Shown here: piece after piece, positions 32,701 through 45,328 of the stretch | Layout of the letters: the number at the start of each line of letters is the position of its first letter | Position numbering within the stretch: the first letter of the stretch is position 1 | Origin: Lampris incognitus | Taxonomy: Eukaryota > Chordata > Actinopteri > Lampriformes > Lampridae | DNA length: 64,000 nt | NCBI RefSeq assembly: GCF_029633865.1 | Contig: NC_079212.1 | Span: forward strand, 149,454,541-149,518,540 | Reading direction: 5' to 3' | Notes under the pieces: model-generated | The model's input: the letters and a program-made list of their open reading frames with translations, nothing else | Told to the model about the DNA's origin: nothing | Database searches by the model: none | Program-made: the position numbers and the translations under genes

Positions 32701-35700
32701 TCCATGGCAGCCATACTCTGCTGTCAGTAGTTTAGCAGTCAGTTAGAGGATCACACCGACCAAGGAAACCAACACAGACGTACCACTCATTAGGCCAGCC
32801 TCTGTGGCAGCCATACTCTGCTGTCAGTAGTTTAGCAGTCAGTTAGAAGATCACCCCGACCAAGGAAACCAACACAGACGTACCACACACTAGGCCAGCC
32901 TCCATGGCAGCCATACTCTGCTGTCAGTAGTTTAGCAGTCAGTTAGAGGATCACACCGACCAAGGAAACCAACACAGACGTACCACTCATTAGGCCAGCC
33001 TCCATGGCAGCCATACTCTGCTGTCAGTAGTTTAGCAGTCAGTTAGAAGATCACACCGACCAAGGAAACCAACACAGACGTACCACACACTAGGCCAGCC
33101 TCCATGGCAGCCATACTCTGCTGTCAGTAGTTTAGCAGTCAGTTAGAAGATCACCCCGAGCAAGGAAACCAACACAGACGTACCACTCATTAGGCCAGCC
33201 TCCATGGCAGCAATACTCTGCTGTCAGTAGTTTAGCAGTCAGTTAGAGGATCACCCCGACCAAGGAAACCAACACAGACGTACCACACACTAGGCCAGCT
33301 TCCGAGGCAGCCATACTCTGCTGTCAGTAGTTTAGCAGTCAGTTAGAGGATCACCCCGACCAAGGAAACCAACACAGATGTACCACTCATTAGGCCAGCC
33401 TCCATGGCAGCCATACTCTGCTGTCAGTAGTTTAGCAGTCAGTTAGAAGATCACCCCGACCAAGGAAACCAACACAGACGTACCACACACTAGGCCAGCC
33501 TCCATGGCAGCCATACTCTGCTGTCAGTAGTTTAGCAGTCAGTTAGAGGATCACACCGACCAAGGAAACCAACACAGACGTACCACACACTAGGCCAGCC
33601 TCCATGGCAGCCATACTCTGCTGTCAGTAGTTTAGCAGTCAGTTAGAGGATCACACCGAGCAAGGAAACCAACACAGACGTACCACACACTAGGCCAGCC
33701 TCCATGGCAGCCATACTCTGCTGTCAGTAGTTTAGCAGTCAGTTAGAGGATCACACCGACCAAGGAAACCAACACAGACGTACCACTCATTAGGCCAGCC
33801 TCCATGGCAGCCATACTCTGCTGTCAGTAGTTTAGCAGTCAGTTAGAAGATCACACCGAGCAAGGAAACCAACACAGACGTACCACTCACTAGGCCAGCC
33901 TCCATGGCAGCCATACTCTGCTGTCAGTAGTTTAGCAGTCAGTTAGAGGATCACACCGACCAAGGAAACCAACACAGACGTACCACTCACTAGGCCAGCC
34001 TCCATGGCAGCCATACTCTGCTGTCAGTAGTTTAGCAGTCAGTTAGAAGATCACCCCGAGCAAGGGAACCAACACAGACGTACCACTCATTAGGGCAGCC
34101 TCCATGGCAGCCATACTCTGCTGTCAGTAGTTTAGCAGTCAGTTAGAGGATCACACCGACCAAGGAAACCAACACAGACGTACCACTCATTAGGCCAGCC
34201 TCTGTGGCAGCCATACTCTGCTGTCAGTAGTTTAGCAGTCAGTTAGAAGATCACCCCGACCAAGGAAACCAACACAGACGTACCACACACTAGGCCAGCC
34301 TCCATGGCAGCCATACTCTGCTGTCAGTAGTTTAGCAGTCAGTTAGAGGATCACACCGACCAAGGAAACCAACACAGACGTACCACTCATTAGGCCAGCC
34401 TCCATGGCAGCCATACTCTGCTGTCAGTAGTTTAGCAGTCAGTTAGAAGATCACACCGACCAAGGAAACCAAGACAGACGTACCACTCACTAGGCCAGCC
34501 TCCATGGCAGCCATACTCTGCTGTCAGTAGTTTAGCAGTCAGTTAGAAGATCACCCCGAGCAAGGAAACCAACACAGACGTACCACTCATTAGGCCAGCC
34601 TCCATGGCAGCAATACTCTGCTGTCAGTAGTTTAGCAGTCAGTTAGAGGATCACCCCGACCAAGGAAACCAACACAGACGTACCACACACTAGGCCAGCT
34701 TCCGAGGCAGCCTACTCTGCTGTCAGTAGTTTAGCAGTCAGTTAGAGGATCACACCGACCAAGGAAACCAACACAGACGTACCACTCACTAGGCCAGCCT
34801 CCATGGCAGCCATACTCTGCTGTCAGTAGTTTAGCAGTCAGTTAGAGGATCACCCCGAACAAGGAAACCAACACAGACGTACCACTCATTAGGCCAGCCT
34901 CCATGGCAGCCATACTCTGCTGTCAGTAGTTTAGCAGTCAGTTAGAAGATCACACCGAGCAAGGAAACCAACACAGATGTACCACTCACTAGGCCAGCCT
35001 CCATGGCAGCCATACTCTGCTGTCAGTAGTTTAGCAGTCAGTTAGAAGATCACCCCGAGCAAGGAAACCAACACAGACGTACCACTCATTAGGCCAGCCT
35101 CCATGGCAGCAATACTCTGCTGTCAGTAGTTTAGCAGTCAGTTAGAGGATCACCCCGAGCAAGGAAACCAACACAGACGTACCACTCATTAGGCCAGCCT
35201 CCATGGCAGCCATACTCTGCTGTCAGTAGTTTAGCAGTCAGTTAGAAGATCACACCGAGCAAGGAAACCAAGACAGACGTACCACTCATTAGGCCAGCCT
35301 CCATGGCAGCCATACTCTGCTGTCAGTAGTTTAGCAGTCAGTTAGAGGATCACCCCGACCAAGGAAACCAACACAGACGTACCACTCATTAGGGCAGCCT
35401 CCATGGCAGCCATACTCTGCTGTCAGTAGTTTAGCAGTCAGTTAGAGGATCACACCGAGCAAGGAAACCAACACAGACGTACCACTCATTAGGCCAGCCT
35501 CCATGGCAGCCATACTCTGCTGTCAGTAGTTTAGCAGTCAGTTAGAAGATCACACCGAGCAAGGAAACCAAGACAGACGTACCACTCATTAGGCCAGCCT
35601 CCATGGCAGCCATACTCTGCTGTCAGTAGTTTAGCAGTCAGTTAGAGGATCACCCCGACCAAGGAAACCAAGACAGACGTACCACACACTAGGCCAGCTT

Positions 35701-38700
35701 CCGAGGCAGCCATACTCTGCTGTCAGTAGTTTAGCAGTCAGTTAGAGGATCACCCCGACCAAGGAAACCAACACAGACGTACCACTCACTAGGCCAGCTT
35801 CCGAGGCAGCCATACTCTGCTGTCAGTAGTTTAGCAGTCAGTTAGAGGATCACCCCGACCAAGGAAACCAACACAGACGTACCACTCACTAGGCCAGACT
35901 CCATGGCAGCCATACTCTGCTGTCAGTAGTTTAGCAGTCAGTTAGAAGATCACCCCGACCAAGGAAACCAACACAGACGTACCACACACTAGGCCAGCCT
36001 CCATGGCAGCCATACTCTGCTGTCAGTAGTTTAGCAGTCAGAGGATCACCCCGAGCAAGGAAACCAACACAGACGTACCACACACTAGGCCAGCCTCCAT
36101 GGCAGCCATACTCTGCTGTCAGTAGTTTAGCAGTCAGTTAGAGGATCACACCGACCAAGGAAACCAACACAGACGTACCACTCATTAGGCCAGCCTCCAT
36201 GGCAGCCATACTCTGCTGTCAGTAGTTTAGCAGTCAGTTAGAGGATCACCCCGACCAAGGAAACCAACACAGACGTACCACACACTAGGCCAGCCTCCAT
36301 GGCAGCCATACTCTGCTGTCAGTAGTTTAGCAGTCAGTAAGAGGATCACCCCGAGCAAGGAAACCAACACAGACGTACCACTCATTAGGCCAGCCTCCAT
36401 GGCAGCCATACTCTGCTGTCAGTAGTTTAGCAGTCAGTTAGAAGATCCCCCTGACCAAGGAAACCAACACAGACGTACCACACACTAGGCCAGCCTCCAT
36501 GGCAGCCATACTCTGCTGTCAGTAGTTTAGCAGTCAGTTAGAGGATCACCCCGAGCAAGGAAACCAACACAGACGTACCACTCATTAGGGCAGCCTCCAT
36601 GGCAGCCATACTCTGCTGTCAGTAGTTTAGCAGTCAGTTAGAGGATCACACCGAGCAAGGAAACCAACACAGACGTACCACTCATTAGGCCAGCCTCCAT
36701 GGCAGCCATACTCTGCTGTCAGTAGTTTAGCAGTCAGTTAGAAGATCACACCGAGCAAGGAAACCAAGACAGACGTACCACTCATTAGGCCAGCCTCCAT
36801 GGCAGCCATACTCTGCTGTCAGTAGTTTAGCAGTCAGTTAGAGGATCACCCCGACCAAGGAAACCAAGACAGACGTACCACACACTAGGCCAGCTTCCGA
36901 GGCAGCCATACTCTGCTGTCAGTAGTTTAGCAGTCAGTTAGAGGATCACCCCGACCAAGGAAACCAACACAGACGTACCACTCACTAGGCCAGCTTCCGA
37001 GGCAGCCATACTCTGCTGTCAGTAGTTTAGCAGTCAGTTAGAGGATCACCCCGACCAAGGAAACCAACACAGACGTACCACTCACTAGGCCAGACTCCAT
37101 GGCAGCCATACTCTGCTGTCAGTAGTTTAGCAGTCAGAGGATCACCCCGAGCAAGGAAACCAACACAGACGTACCACACACTAGGCCAGCCTCCATGGCA
37201 GCCATACTCTGCTGTCAGTAGTTTAGCAGTCAGTTAGAGGATCACACCGACCAAGGAAACCAACACAGACGTACCACTCATTAGGCCAGCCTCCATGGCA
37301 GCCATACTCTGCTGTCAGTAGTTTAGCAGTCAGTTAGAGGATCACCCCGACCAAGGAAACCAACACAGACGTACCACACACTAGGCCAGCCTCCATGGCA
37401 GCCATACTCTGCTGTCAGTAGTTTAGCAGTCAGTAAGAGGATCACCCCGAGCAAGGAAACCAACACAGACGTACCACTCATTAGGCCAGCCTCCATGGCA
37501 GCCATACTCTGCTGTCAGTAGTTTAGCAGTCAGTTAGAAGATCCCCCCGACCAAGGAAACCAACACAGACGTACCACACACTAGGCCAGCCTCCATGGCA
37601 GCCATACTCTGCTGTCAGTAGTTTAGCAGTCAGTTAGAGGATCACCCCGAGCAAGGAAACCAACACAGATGTACCACACACTAGGCCAGCCTTCGTGGCA
37701 GCCATACTCTGCTGTCAGTAGTTTAGCAGTCAGTTAGAATATCACCCCGACCAAGGAAACCAACACAGACGTACCACTCATTAGGCCAGCCTCTGTGGCA
37801 GCCATACTCTGCTGTCAGTAGTTTAGCAGTCAGTTAGAGGATCACCCCGACCAAGGAAACCAACACAGACGTACCACTCATTAGGCCAGCCTCCATGGCA
37901 GCCATACTCTGCTGTCAGTAGTTTAGCAGTCAGTTAGAAGATCACCCCGAGCAAGGAAACCAACACAGACGTACCACTCATTAGGCCAGCCTCCATGGCA
38001 GCCATACTCTGCTGTCAGTAGTTTAGCAGTCAGTTAGAGGATCACCCCGAGCAAGGAAACCAACACAGACGTACCACTCATTAGGCCAGCCTCCATGGCA
38101 GCCATACTCTGCTGTCAGTAGTTTAGCAGTCAGTTAGAAGATCACACCGACCAAGGAAACCAACACAGACGTACCACTCATTAGGCCAGCCTCCATGGCA
38201 GCCATACTCTGCTGTCAGTAGTTTAGCAGTCAGAGGATCACACCGAGCAAGGAAACCAACACAGACGTACCACTCATTAGGCCAGCCTCCATGGCAGCCA
38301 TACTCTGCTGTCAGTAGTTTAGCAGTCAGTTAGAGGATCACCCCGAGCAAGGAAACCAACACAGACGTACCACACACTAGGCCAGCCTCCATGGCAGCCA
38401 TACTCTGCTGTCAGTAGTTTAGCAGTCAGTTAGAGGATCACCCCGACCAAGGAAACCAACACAGACGTACCACACACTAGGCCAGCCTCCATGGCAGCCA
38501 TACTCTGCTGTCAGTAGTTTAGCAGTCAGTTAGAGGATCACCCCGAACAAGGAAACCAACACAGACGTACCACACACTAGGCCAGCCTCCATGGCAGCCA
38601 TACTCTGCTGTCAGTAGTTTAGCAGTCAGTTAGAAGATCACACCGACCAAGGAAACCAACACAGACGTACCACTCATTAGGCCAGCCTCCATGGCAGCCA

Positions 38701-40720
38701 TACTCTGCTGTCAGTAGTTTAGCAGTCAGAGGATCACACCGAGCAAGGAAACCAACACAGACGTACCACTCATTAGGCCAGCCTCCATGGCAGCCATACT
38801 CTGCTGTCAGTAGTTTAGCAGTCAGTTAGAGGATCACCCCGAGCAAGGAAACCAACACAGACGTACCACTCATTAGGGCAGCCTCCATGGCAGCCATACT
38901 CTGCTGTCAGTAGTTTAGCAGTCAGTTAGAGGATCACCCCGACCAAGGAAACCAACACAGACGTACCACTCACTAGGCCAGCCTCCATGGCAGCCATACT
39001 CTGCTGTCAGTAGTTTAGCAGTCAGTCAGAGGATCACACCGAGCAAGGAAACCAACACAGACGTACCACACACTAGGCCAGCCTCCATGGCAGCCATATT
39101 CTGCTGTCAGTAGTTTAGCAGTCAGTTAGAGGATCACCCCGACCAAGGAAACCAACACAGACGTACCACACACTAGGCCAGCCTCCATGGCAGCCATACT
39201 CTGCTGTCAGTAGTTTAGCAGTCAGTTAGAGGATCACCCCGAACAAGGAAACCAACACAGACGTACCACACACTAGGCCAGCCTCCATGGCAGCCATACT
39301 CTGCTGTCAGTAGTTTAGCAGTCAGTTAGAAGATCACCCCGACCAAGGAAACCAACACAGACGTACCACTCATTAGGCCAGCCTCCATGGCAGCCATACT
39401 CTGCTGTCAGTAGTTTAGCAGTCAGTTAGAGGATCACCCCGAGCAAGGAAACCAACACAGACGTACCACTCATTAGGGCAGCCTCCATGGCAGCCATACT
39501 CTGCTGTCAGTAGTTTAGCAGTCAGTTAGAGGATCACCCCGACCAAGGAAACCAACACAGACGTACCACTCACTAGGCCAGCCTCCATGGCAGCCATACT
39601 CTGCTGTCAGTAGTTTAGCAGTCAGTTAGAGGATCACCCCGAGCAAGGAAACCAACACAGACGTACCACTCATTAGGGCAGCCTCCATGGCAGCCATACT
39701 CTGCTGTCAGTAGTTTAGCAGTCAGTTAGAGGATCACACCGACCAAGGAAACCAACACAGACGTACCACACACTAGGCCAGCCTCCATGGCAGCCATACT
39801 CTGCTGTCAGTAGTTTAGCAGTCAGTTAGAGGATCACCCCGAGCAAGGAAACCAACACAGACGTACCACTCACTAGGCCAGCCTCCATGGCAGCCATACT
39901 CTGCTGTCAGTAGTTTAGCAGTCAGTCAGAGGATCACACCGAGCAAGGAAACCAACACAGACGTACCACACACTAGGCCAGCCTCCATGGCAGCCATACT
40001 CTGCTGTCAGTAGTTTAGCAGTCAGTTAGAGGATCACCCCGACCAAGGAAACCAACACAGACGTACCACACACTAGGCCAGCCTCCATGGCAGCCATACT
40101 CTGCTGTCAGTAGTTTAGCAGTCAGTTAGAGGATCACCCCGAACAAGGAAACCAACACAGACGTACCACACACTAGGCCAGCCTCCATGGCAGCCATACT
40201 CTGCTGTCAGTAGTTTAGCAGTCAGTTAGAAGATCACCCCGACCAAGGAAACCAACACAGACGTACCACTCATTAGGCCAGCCTCCATGGCAGCCATACT
40301 CTGCTGTCAGTAGTTTAGCAGTCAGTTAGAGGATCACCCCGAGCAAGGAAACCAACACAGACGTACCACTCACTAGGCCAGCCTCCATGGCAGCCATACT
40401 CTGCTGTCAGTAGTTTAGCAGTCAGTTAGAGGATCACACCGAGCAAGGGAACCAACACAGACGTACCACTCATTAGGCCAGCCTCCATGGCAGCCATACT
40501 CTGCTGTCAGTAGTTTAGCAGTCAGTTAGAGGATCACCCCGACCAAGGAAACCAACACAGACGTACCACTCACTAGGCCAGCCTCCATGGCAGCCATACT
40601 CTGCTGTCAGTAGTTTAGCAGTCAGTTAGAGGATCACACCGAGCAAGGGAACCAACACAGACGTACCACTCATTAGGCCAGCCTCCATGGCAGCCATACT
40701 CTGCTGTCAGTAGTTTAGCA
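29737..40720. repeat. 100-bp minisatellite/satellite array, about 110 units
   Basis: The anchor 'agttaga' recurs every 100 bp from 29741 to 40624. The only period changes seen are one 1-bp deletion (about 34711) and four 4-bp deletions (36035, 37131, 38231, 38727), which gives 110 units. Units differ at a small set of alternating positions (gag/gac before caagg, aac/aag before acagac, ctcatt/cacact, ctccatgg/ttccgagg, ccgac/ccgag). Larger blocks of variants recur, for example offset 1096-1196 bp in 35.8-37.5 kb and 1300-1400 bp in 32.0-34.6 kb. No conserved coding frame exists because 100 is not divisible by three. Confidence 0.98.
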
Positions 40721-40959
40721 GTTTGGGGTGTACCCTCTGTGTGCATGACAGCAGTCCCACCTTATCATTTCACACATCCATACCAGACGTTACCATACCA
40801 AACAGTCATGCCTTACAGTAGTCCCACACGTGGGTACAAAGTATACAAACCTGAGTGCTTCGTTACCAGACATTTGGGTTGTCAGTGGGTCTGGACAGTT
40901 ATTATGTCAGGAGCCATTTTTCTTGTTGGGGACCATGTGATGCCCACTAAATGTATGGT
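40721..40959. other. Unique sequence between array and LTR
   Basis: No recognisable feature. It contains a 79-codon open frame without motifs. Confidence 0.5.
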
Positions 40960-41167
40960 TGTAGAGGAGTTCAATTAGGAGTCGTGACAACTTTCTCTTT
41001 CGGATACACAACCTGCACCATTTATTCCTTCACCATAAAAACAACAAAAAAAAAACCCCACACAGCGGAAGTGTATCACTGTAAACCCGAACCGAGGAAA
41101 CAGCAGCTGTAAACCAACGTTCCTACCAGCTCAAGAAAGGGAATGATGTATCCCCATAACCACTACA
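40960..41167 (-). repeat. Gypsy 3' LTR
   Basis: Direct repeat of 45124-45328, TG...CA bounded. A G-rich polypurine-like stretch (minus strand, plus 41169-41180) lies immediately inside it. Confidence 0.9.
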
Positions 41168-41188
41168 CACGTCCCCCCAGAACTCGCC

Positions 41189-43846
41189 TTAATAGGACAA
41201 GTCAGTGTGGCGAGGGGGGCGGATCTCTCTGCCCCAACGGCTCTGCTGGACAGGAGCTGGGGGCTGGTTAACCGCAGGCAAAGCAGCAGAGTCCTCACCG
41301 CTGGACCGGGGAAAGGGAGGGGCTGGGGAAGCAGGGGGCGGCTCGCCGGGGGAGGGGGGCAGGGCCGGGGGGCGCCCCCGCCGTGGGGGCAGGGCCAGAC
41401 CAACAGGGCGGTCCAAGTCCAGGTGAGCAGGCTTGAGGCGGTCCACAGAAATCCGCTCCAGCCTGCTGCCAACCTCCACCACAAAGTGCTTATCTCCAGT
41501 GTCCCGTACCCGAAATGGACCGTCGTAGGGTGGCTGCAGGGGACCGCGGTGCGCGTCTTGACAGATGAAAACACACCCCGCCGACCGCAGCTCCGTGGGG
41601 ACATAGGACTGAGAGCCGCCATGCTGAGGTGTGGGGACCGGTACAAAAGCCCTGGCTTCCTCCTGCAGCGCAGCCAGTTGGCAGCTGGCGGACCACGGAG
41701 CTGTGGCGGTGGGAAGGAAATCCCCCGGGACCCGAAGTGGCTGTCCGTAGACCAGTTCGGCGGATGAGGACTGGAGGTCCACCTTGGGGGCCGTCCTGAG
41801 CCCAAGCATGACCCAAGGCAGTTTGTCGACCCAGCGGTCGTCCTCGAGGGTAGCCCGCAATGCGGCCTTCATCGAGCGATGGAACCTCTCGACCAATCCA
41901 TTCGCCTGAGGGTGATACGCTGTGGTGCGATGGAGCCTCACCCCTAAACCCGCGGCCATCTCCTCCCAGAGCGCTGACGTGAATTGCGGCCCTCTGTCCG
42001 AGAAGAGGTCAGATGGGGTGCCAAAGCGGGCGACCCAGGTTCCGATGAACGCTCGGGCAACCTCAGGCGCTGTCGTGGACGAAAGCGGGACGGCCTCTGG
42101 CCATCGCGTGGTCCTGTCGACCATGGTGAGCAGGTATGTGAAACCACGGGAGGGGGGTAGGGGGCCTACCAGGTCCACATTCACGTGGTCGAACCTCCTC
42201 TCAGGTACCGTGAAAGGTATCAGGGGCGCTTTGACGTGCCGGGGCACTTTGGAGCGTTGGTACTCCACACAGGTGTCAGCCCAGTCCCTCACATCCTTTT
42301 TGAGTCCATGCCAGACAAACTTTGCCGCCACCAGCCTCTGTGAAGGCTTTCTGCCAGGGTGAGACAGCCCATGGACTGCGTCGAAGACCCGCCGCCTCCC
42401 AGCAGTCAGAACCATGGGTCTGGGCTGACCCGTAGAGACGTCGCACAGGAGCGTGGCGCCGGCATCGTCGAAAGCCAAATCCTCCAACTGCAGCCCTGTG
42501 ACGGTGGTCCTGCATGCCTGCACTCCTGGGTCGGCGGCCTGGTCAGCCGCCATCTGGCTGTAGTCGAGTCCCAAATGGGCGGCACCAGCGATGGCCCGGG
42601 AGAGACAGTCGGTGACCGGGTTGGACTTCCTAGCGACATGCCTCACGTCGGTGGTAAACTCTGAGATGTAGAACAACTGTCGCTGCTGGCGGGCTGACCA
42701 CGGCTCTGCCACCTTGGGCACCGCGAACACCAGCGGTTTGTGATCGACGAAAGCCGTGAACTGACGGCCCTCCAGCAGGAAACGGAAGTGCCTAACAGCG
42801 AGGAAAAGGCCAAGCACCTCACGATCAAAGGTGCTGTATTTGCGCTCCCTCAGGTTCAACTTCCGGCTGAAGAAAGCAAGCGGCTGCCACGCACCGCTCA
42901 CCCGCTGATCGTAAACCGCGCCGACAGCGTAGTCCGAAGCATCCGTCGTGATGGCGATGGGCGCTCCAGACACAGGGTGTGCCAGCATCGCCTCGTCAGC
43001 CAGGGCGGCCTTCACATCCTTAAAGGCCGTGTCCCTCTCTGCAGACCAGTCCACGGCGTGTTTGGGGGCTGTGCCCTTCAGAGCCTCATGTAGGGGGCGG
43101 AGGAGAGCGGCAGCCCGGGGGATGAACCGGTGGTAGAAGGACACCATGCCAATGAACTCCCGGAGGGACTGGGCCGTGTGTGGGCGAGGAAAGTCTGCGA
43201 CGGCCTCCACCTTAGATGGAAGGGGGGCCGCCCCGTCCTTGGTGACCCGGTGGCCCAGGAAGTCGATGGTGCTCAGACCAAACTGGCATTTGGCCGGGTT
43301 AACTATCAACCCCTGCAGGCTGAGCCTCTCGAAAAGGGCTCTGAGGTGGGACAAGTGCTCGGACACGGAGGCGCTAGCGACCAGGATGTCATCCAGGTAC
43401 ACAAAGGGGAAAGGCAGGTCCCGCAACACTGAGTCCATGAGGCGTTGGAAGGACTGCGCGGCGTTCTTGAGCCCAAACGGCATGCGCAGGAACTCGAACA
43501 GTCCGAACGGAGTTGTCACAGCAGTTTTGGGGACATCCGCGGGATGGACGGGCACCTGGTGGTATCCCCGGACGAGGTCCACCTTGGACAAGATCACTTT
43601 CCCAGCCAGGTGGGCGGAGAAATCTTGGATGTGAGGGACCGGGTAGCGGTCCGGTGTTGTTGCGTCATTGAGCCGACGGTAGTCACCACATGGACACCAC
43701 CCACCGCCAGGCTTAGGCACTATGTGGAGGGGTGAAGCCCACGAGCTGCTGGAGCGACGGATGATGCCGAGGTGCTCCATGTTCTCAAACTCCGCCTTGG
43801 CGACACAGAGCTTGGCCGGGTCGAGGTGCCGAGCTCGGGCGTGCAC
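41189..43846 (-). CDS. Gypsy pol: reverse transcriptase, RNase H, integrase
   Basis: An uninterrupted 885-codon frame. RT blocks include [36 protein letters not shown] and the catalytic [11 protein letters not shown] (about residue 150). RNase H follows with [20 protein letters not shown] and VDHKPLVF. In the integrase zinc domain, HPGRKPSQ is followed by [14 protein letters not shown], where the second Cys of the usual CxxC is Tyr. The integrase core has its three acids in [19 protein letters not shown] and [11 protein letters not shown] basic, Pro-rich tail ends the protein. The frame continues upstream through two in-frame stops into protease, so the ATG at 43846 is not the natural start. 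Confidence 0.9.
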   Translation of the reverse strand: MHARARHLDPAKLCVAKAEFENMEHLGIIRRSSSSWASPLHIVPKPGGGWCPCGDYRRLNDATTPDRYPVPHIQDFSAHLAGKVILSKVDLVRGYHQVPVHPADVPKTAVTTPFGLFEFLRMPFGLKNAAQSFQRLMDSVLRDLPFPFVYLDDILVASASVSEHLSHLRALFERLSLQGLIVNPAKCQFGLSTIDFLGHRVTKDGAAPLPSKVEAVADFPRPHTAQSLREFIGMVSFYHRFIPRAAALLRPLHEALKGTAPKHAVDWSAERDTAFKDVKAALADEAMLAHPVSGAPIAITTDASDYAVGAVYDQRVSGAWQPLAFFSRKLNLRERKYSTFDREVLGLFLAVRHFRFLLEGRQFTAFVDHKPLVFAVPKVAEPWSARQQRQLFYISEFTTDVRHVARKSNPVTDCLSRAIAGAAHLGLDYSQMAADQAADPGVQACRTTVTGLQLEDLAFDDAGATLLCDVSTGQPRPMVLTAGRRRVFDAVHGLSHPGRKPSQRLVAAKFVWHGLKKDVRDWADTCVEYQRSKVPRHVKAPLIPFTVPERRFDHVNVDLVGPLPPSRGFTYLLTMVDRTTRWPEAVPLSSTTAPEVARAFIGTWVARFGTPSDLFSDRGPQFTSALWEEMAAGLGVRLHRTTAYHPQANGLVERFHRSMKAALRATLEDDRWVDKLPWVMLGLRTAPKVDLQSSSAELVYGQPLRVPGDFLPTATAPWSASCQLAALQEEARAFVPVPTPQHGGSQSYVPTELRSAGCVFICQDAHRGPLQPPYDGPFRVRDTGDKHFVVEVGSRLERISVDRLKPAHLDLDRPVGLALPPRRGRPPALPPSPGEPPPASPAPPFPRSSGEDSAALPAVNQPPAPVQQSRWGREIRPPRHTDLSY

Positions 43847-43930
43847 CGGCGGGTGAGTGGTGACGATGTGGTGCTCAACCCCATGTTTGGTCGTAGTTGA
43901 CGAGAATGTGGGCTGAGTGAGGTCAGGGAA

Positions 43931-44464
43931 CTAGGAGAGAAGATGGAGAAACACGTCCTCATTGGAGAGCATGCTGGACAGCCTGACGGAGCCTGTATCG
44001 CTGAGTGCACATGCGTGTGAAGCGAAGGTGACGGCGTCAATCAGGCGTCTATTCCTGACGTCCACCAGCAGCCCGTGAGCACAAAGGAAATCTGCACCGA
44101 GGAGGGGAAATGCCACGTCGGCGATGACAACATCTCAGCTGAACCGCTGTCCGTTAAAACACATGTCAGTGTGCCTCGTGCCGTACGTACGGATAGAGCT
44201 GCCGTTAGCAGCTTCCATGGGAGGGCCGTGAGCGCCCGACAGGGCGTCCACACTCCATGCAGGTACGACACTCCTCTGCGCCCCAGTGTCGCATAGGAAA
44301 CGCCGCCCCGAGATGGAGTCTCGCAGGAAAAGTAGCCTGTTGTCCTCCACGCCGACGCCCATGGCCACTAGTGAGCGCCGGCCTTGGCGTTTCCCGACGA
44401 GCTGAGATTGCACGGGGAGGTGCACTTTTTCTCCTTGGCCCCGAACTTTGCATGGTAAAAGCAC
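43931..44464 (-). pseudogene. Gypsy protease and pol N-terminus, two in-frame stops
   Basis: In the same frame as the downstream RT, the segment contains the aspartic protease motif FLCDTGAQRSVVPA and, further on, FPLLGADFLCAHGLLVDVRN. Stops at plus 44133-44135 (where a Trp codon is expected after GQRFS) and plus 43931-43933 break pol. Confidence 0.8.
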
Positions 44465-45072
44465 AGGCCGGGCTCCTGTCTCCGACCGGGGGTTGCCATG
44501 GCGACCACCACGGAGTCACCAGGTGGTGGCATGTGGGGGTGGGCAGGGGTGAGCGCGGACGCGCAGTGCTGCTGTTAGCTGGCCAGGAAGAACTTGTCAG
44601 CTTCTTCAGCTAGCTTGCAGCAATCGGTAATGCTGGTGTTAGCCAAAGCGGCCCGCACCTGAGCAGGCAGGTGTCCCAGAAACAGTTGGACAAAGAGGAA
44701 ATCAGGTGTGTGCGCCGGTCCCAGCAGATTCAGCATCTTGTCCATGAGCTCGGATGGCCTGCTATCACCCAAGCCTTGCAGAGAAAAGAGGCGGTGGACC
44801 CTCTCAGCGTCGGACAGTTCAAAAATCTTCAAGAGGTGGTCTTTGAGCCCCTTGTATTTGTCTGCCACCGGAGGATTTGTAAGGAGACTCACCACTGTAG
44901 TTGCAGTCCAACACCCGAGCGCCGATACCACGTAGTAGTATTTAGTAGCATCATCCGTTATCTTGCGGACAGCAAACTGCGCCTCCACCTGGGCGAACCA
45001 TGTCGTTGCCGATGACTCCCAGAACTCTGGCAGTTTGAGAGAAACCGCGGTGATTTCGTCAACCATGTTCAT
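44440..45072 (-). pseudogene. Gypsy gag with zinc-knuckle region after a stop
   Basis: The minus-strand frame from 45072 to 44575 is a 165-residue capsid-like Gag (LPEFWESSATTWFAQVEAQF, KYYYVVSAL, FLGHLPAQVRAALAN). A TAA follows at 44575-44577. The same frame then continues with the CsRn1-type zinc motif CFYHAKFGAKEKKCTSPC (near 44463-44410). Protease is in another frame, so a frameshift separates gag and pol. Confidence 0.8.
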
Positions 45073-45104
45073 CTGAAAGATTGTCTCTGATAACTACCAA
45101 GAGA

Positions 45105-45122
45105 CAAACATCGGGGTCACCG
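45105..45122 (-). other. Primer-binding site, tRNA-Trp type
   Basis: Minus-strand ggtgaccccgatg, directly after the 5' LTR, complements the 3' end of tRNA-Trp (family consensus tggtgaccccgacgtg) with one or two mismatches. Confidence 0.7.
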
Positions 45123-45123
45123 G

Positions 45124-45328
45124 TGTAGAGGAGTTCAAGCAGGAGTCGTGACAACTTTCTCTTTCAGCTACACAACGTGCACCATCTATTCCTTCCAACA
45201 TTACAACAACACAAAAACCCGCGCAGCGGAAGTGTGTCACTGTAAACCCGAACCGAGCAAACAGCAGCTGTAAACTAACGTTCCTACCAGCTCCATAAGG
45301 GGAATTATGTAGCCCCATAACCTCTACA
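45124..45328 (-). repeat. Gypsy 5' LTR
   Basis: Direct repeat partner of 40960-41167. It abuts the truncated Tc1 copy at 45329. Confidence 0.9.

Larger units (their letters stand above)
40960..45328 (-). mobile_element. Gypsy-type LTR retrotransposon, CsRn1-like, minus strand
   Basis: Two direct LTRs (208 and 205 bp) begin tgtagagg on the plus strand and end ctaca. They flank about 3.96 kb with gag, protease, RT, RNase H and integrase in Gypsy order on the minus strand. The primer-binding site next to the 5' LTR matches tRNA-Trp, as in CsRn1-type Gypsy elements, and no env-like frame is present. The LTRs differ at roughly twenty positions by eye, so the insertion is old. Flanking 5-mers (atggt left, agtcc right) do not match, so no target-site duplication is visible. 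Confidence 0.9.

Noticed and set aside
36227..37505. Identical 60-codon frames in the 100-bp array
   Set aside because: They are the same array unit read twice. 100 bp is not a multiple of three and most units carry stops.
29737..40720. CRISPR-like array
   Set aside because: There are no spacers: the whole 100-bp unit is repeated, in a vertebrate genomic setting.
41205..44613. Plus-strand frames opposite the Gypsy gag and pol
   Set aside because: Complementary-strand shadows; all motif matches are on the minus strand.
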